41,227 nucleotides of DNA from Terrihalobacillus insolitus. GTDB lineage: Bacteria > Bacillota > Bacilli > Bacillales > Amphibacillaceae. The notes below the pieces were generated by a model. It was not told where the DNA came from. It made no database searches and saw only the letters and a program-made list of their open reading frames with translations. The stretch is from assembly GCF_028416575.1 (NCBI RefSeq), contig NZ_JAMQKB010000023.1:1-41227 (forward strand). Reading direction: 5' to 3'. A program made the translations under genes and the position numbers. Positions 41,103 to 41,227 of the stretch are shown in pieces (the stretch's first letter is position 1; every line of letters starts with the position of its first letter).

Positions 41103-41227
41103 TTAGGCAGTTGCTAATAAGCGAATGCCTTCTTTTTTGATGTTTAGTGCTGAATTGTAATCTCTATCAAGATTTAGTCCACATAAACAAACATACATCC
41201 TAATATTCATAGGCATTGGTTGAGTAT
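41103..41227 (-). CDS. tnpB: TnpB (IS200/IS605 family RNA-guided nuclease), C-terminal part
   Basis: The minus-strand frame enters at the window edge and stops with TAA at 41103-41105. The visible 40 residues include YVCLCGLNLDRDYNSALNI, which is the end of the zinc ribbon (CxC-G) followed by the RuvC-III motif DRDxNxxxN, and a short tail KKEGIRLLATA. This is the diagnostic C-terminus of TnpB/OrfB. The rest lies outside the window. Confidence 0.88.
   Translation of the reverse strand, partial: TQPMPMNIRMYVCLCGLNLDRDYNSALNIKKEGIRLLATA

Overview
The window is low-G+C DNA from an endospore-forming Bacillaceae bacterium. Strong AGGAGG-type Shine-Dalgarno sites, frequent TTG/GTG starts, a CsgA spore protein, three tiny YjcZ-type sporulation peptides, a Spo0E-like phosphatase, a YheC/YheD coat protein and an aa3-type quinol oxidase all support this. 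The gene set resembles halotolerant genera such as Oceanobacillus or Virgibacillus, but the genus is an inference.

Layout. 1-440: an IS200/IS605-like right end and a 49-residue orphan protein. 535-2043: M20 peptidase and csgA. 2135-5953 (minus): qoxABCD menaquinol oxidase. 6116-7739 (minus): a divergent CtaA-like haem A synthase with two small membrane proteins. 8198-8685 (minus): two YjcZ-type spore peptides. 8829-10341: a ComEC-like metallo-beta-lactamase lipoprotein with a ComEA-like DNA-binding tail, plus DUF3006. 10616-15378: membrane protein pair, YheC/D, VanW, rhodanese, cysteine synthase and Spo0E-like protein.

15519-33247 is the most interesting part. A KaiC-like double-RecA protein, a small winged-helix protein and a PocR/GAF/LuxR regulator form one operon. 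It is followed by a membrane GGDEF-EAL protein with both active sites apparently intact. Directly downstream lies a c-di-GMP-I (GEMM-I) riboswitch with a terminator. Behind the terminator come eleven closely packed genes: tandem PTPS fusion, SDR, RsbW/RsbT-like ATPase, alpha/beta hydrolase, acyl carrier protein, AMP-forming ligase, HAMP sensor, STAS antagonist, PP2C phosphatase, Jag-FapA (DUF342) protein and a second STAS protein. A LuxR regulator with a degenerate receiver follows. I read this as a c-di-GMP-gated island coupling a partner-switch cascade to synthesis of a pterin- and/or acyl-derived molecule. I know of no described system with this composition.

33325-41227: a strong promoter, a 208-bp MITE-like element and yitT; a phospholipase A2-like gene with an in-frame TGA at what is probably a conserved Cys; arsRBC; a third YjcZ-type peptide; a 16 x 52-bp tandem array; an Sm-like Gly/Tyr-rich protein; a patatin phospholipase; and a DUF1232 gene broken by a frameshift and by an IS200/IS605 element whose tnpB runs off the window. 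Fragments of the MITE-like element recur near the 5' ends of several genes across the window. No rRNA, tRNA or CRISPR was seen.
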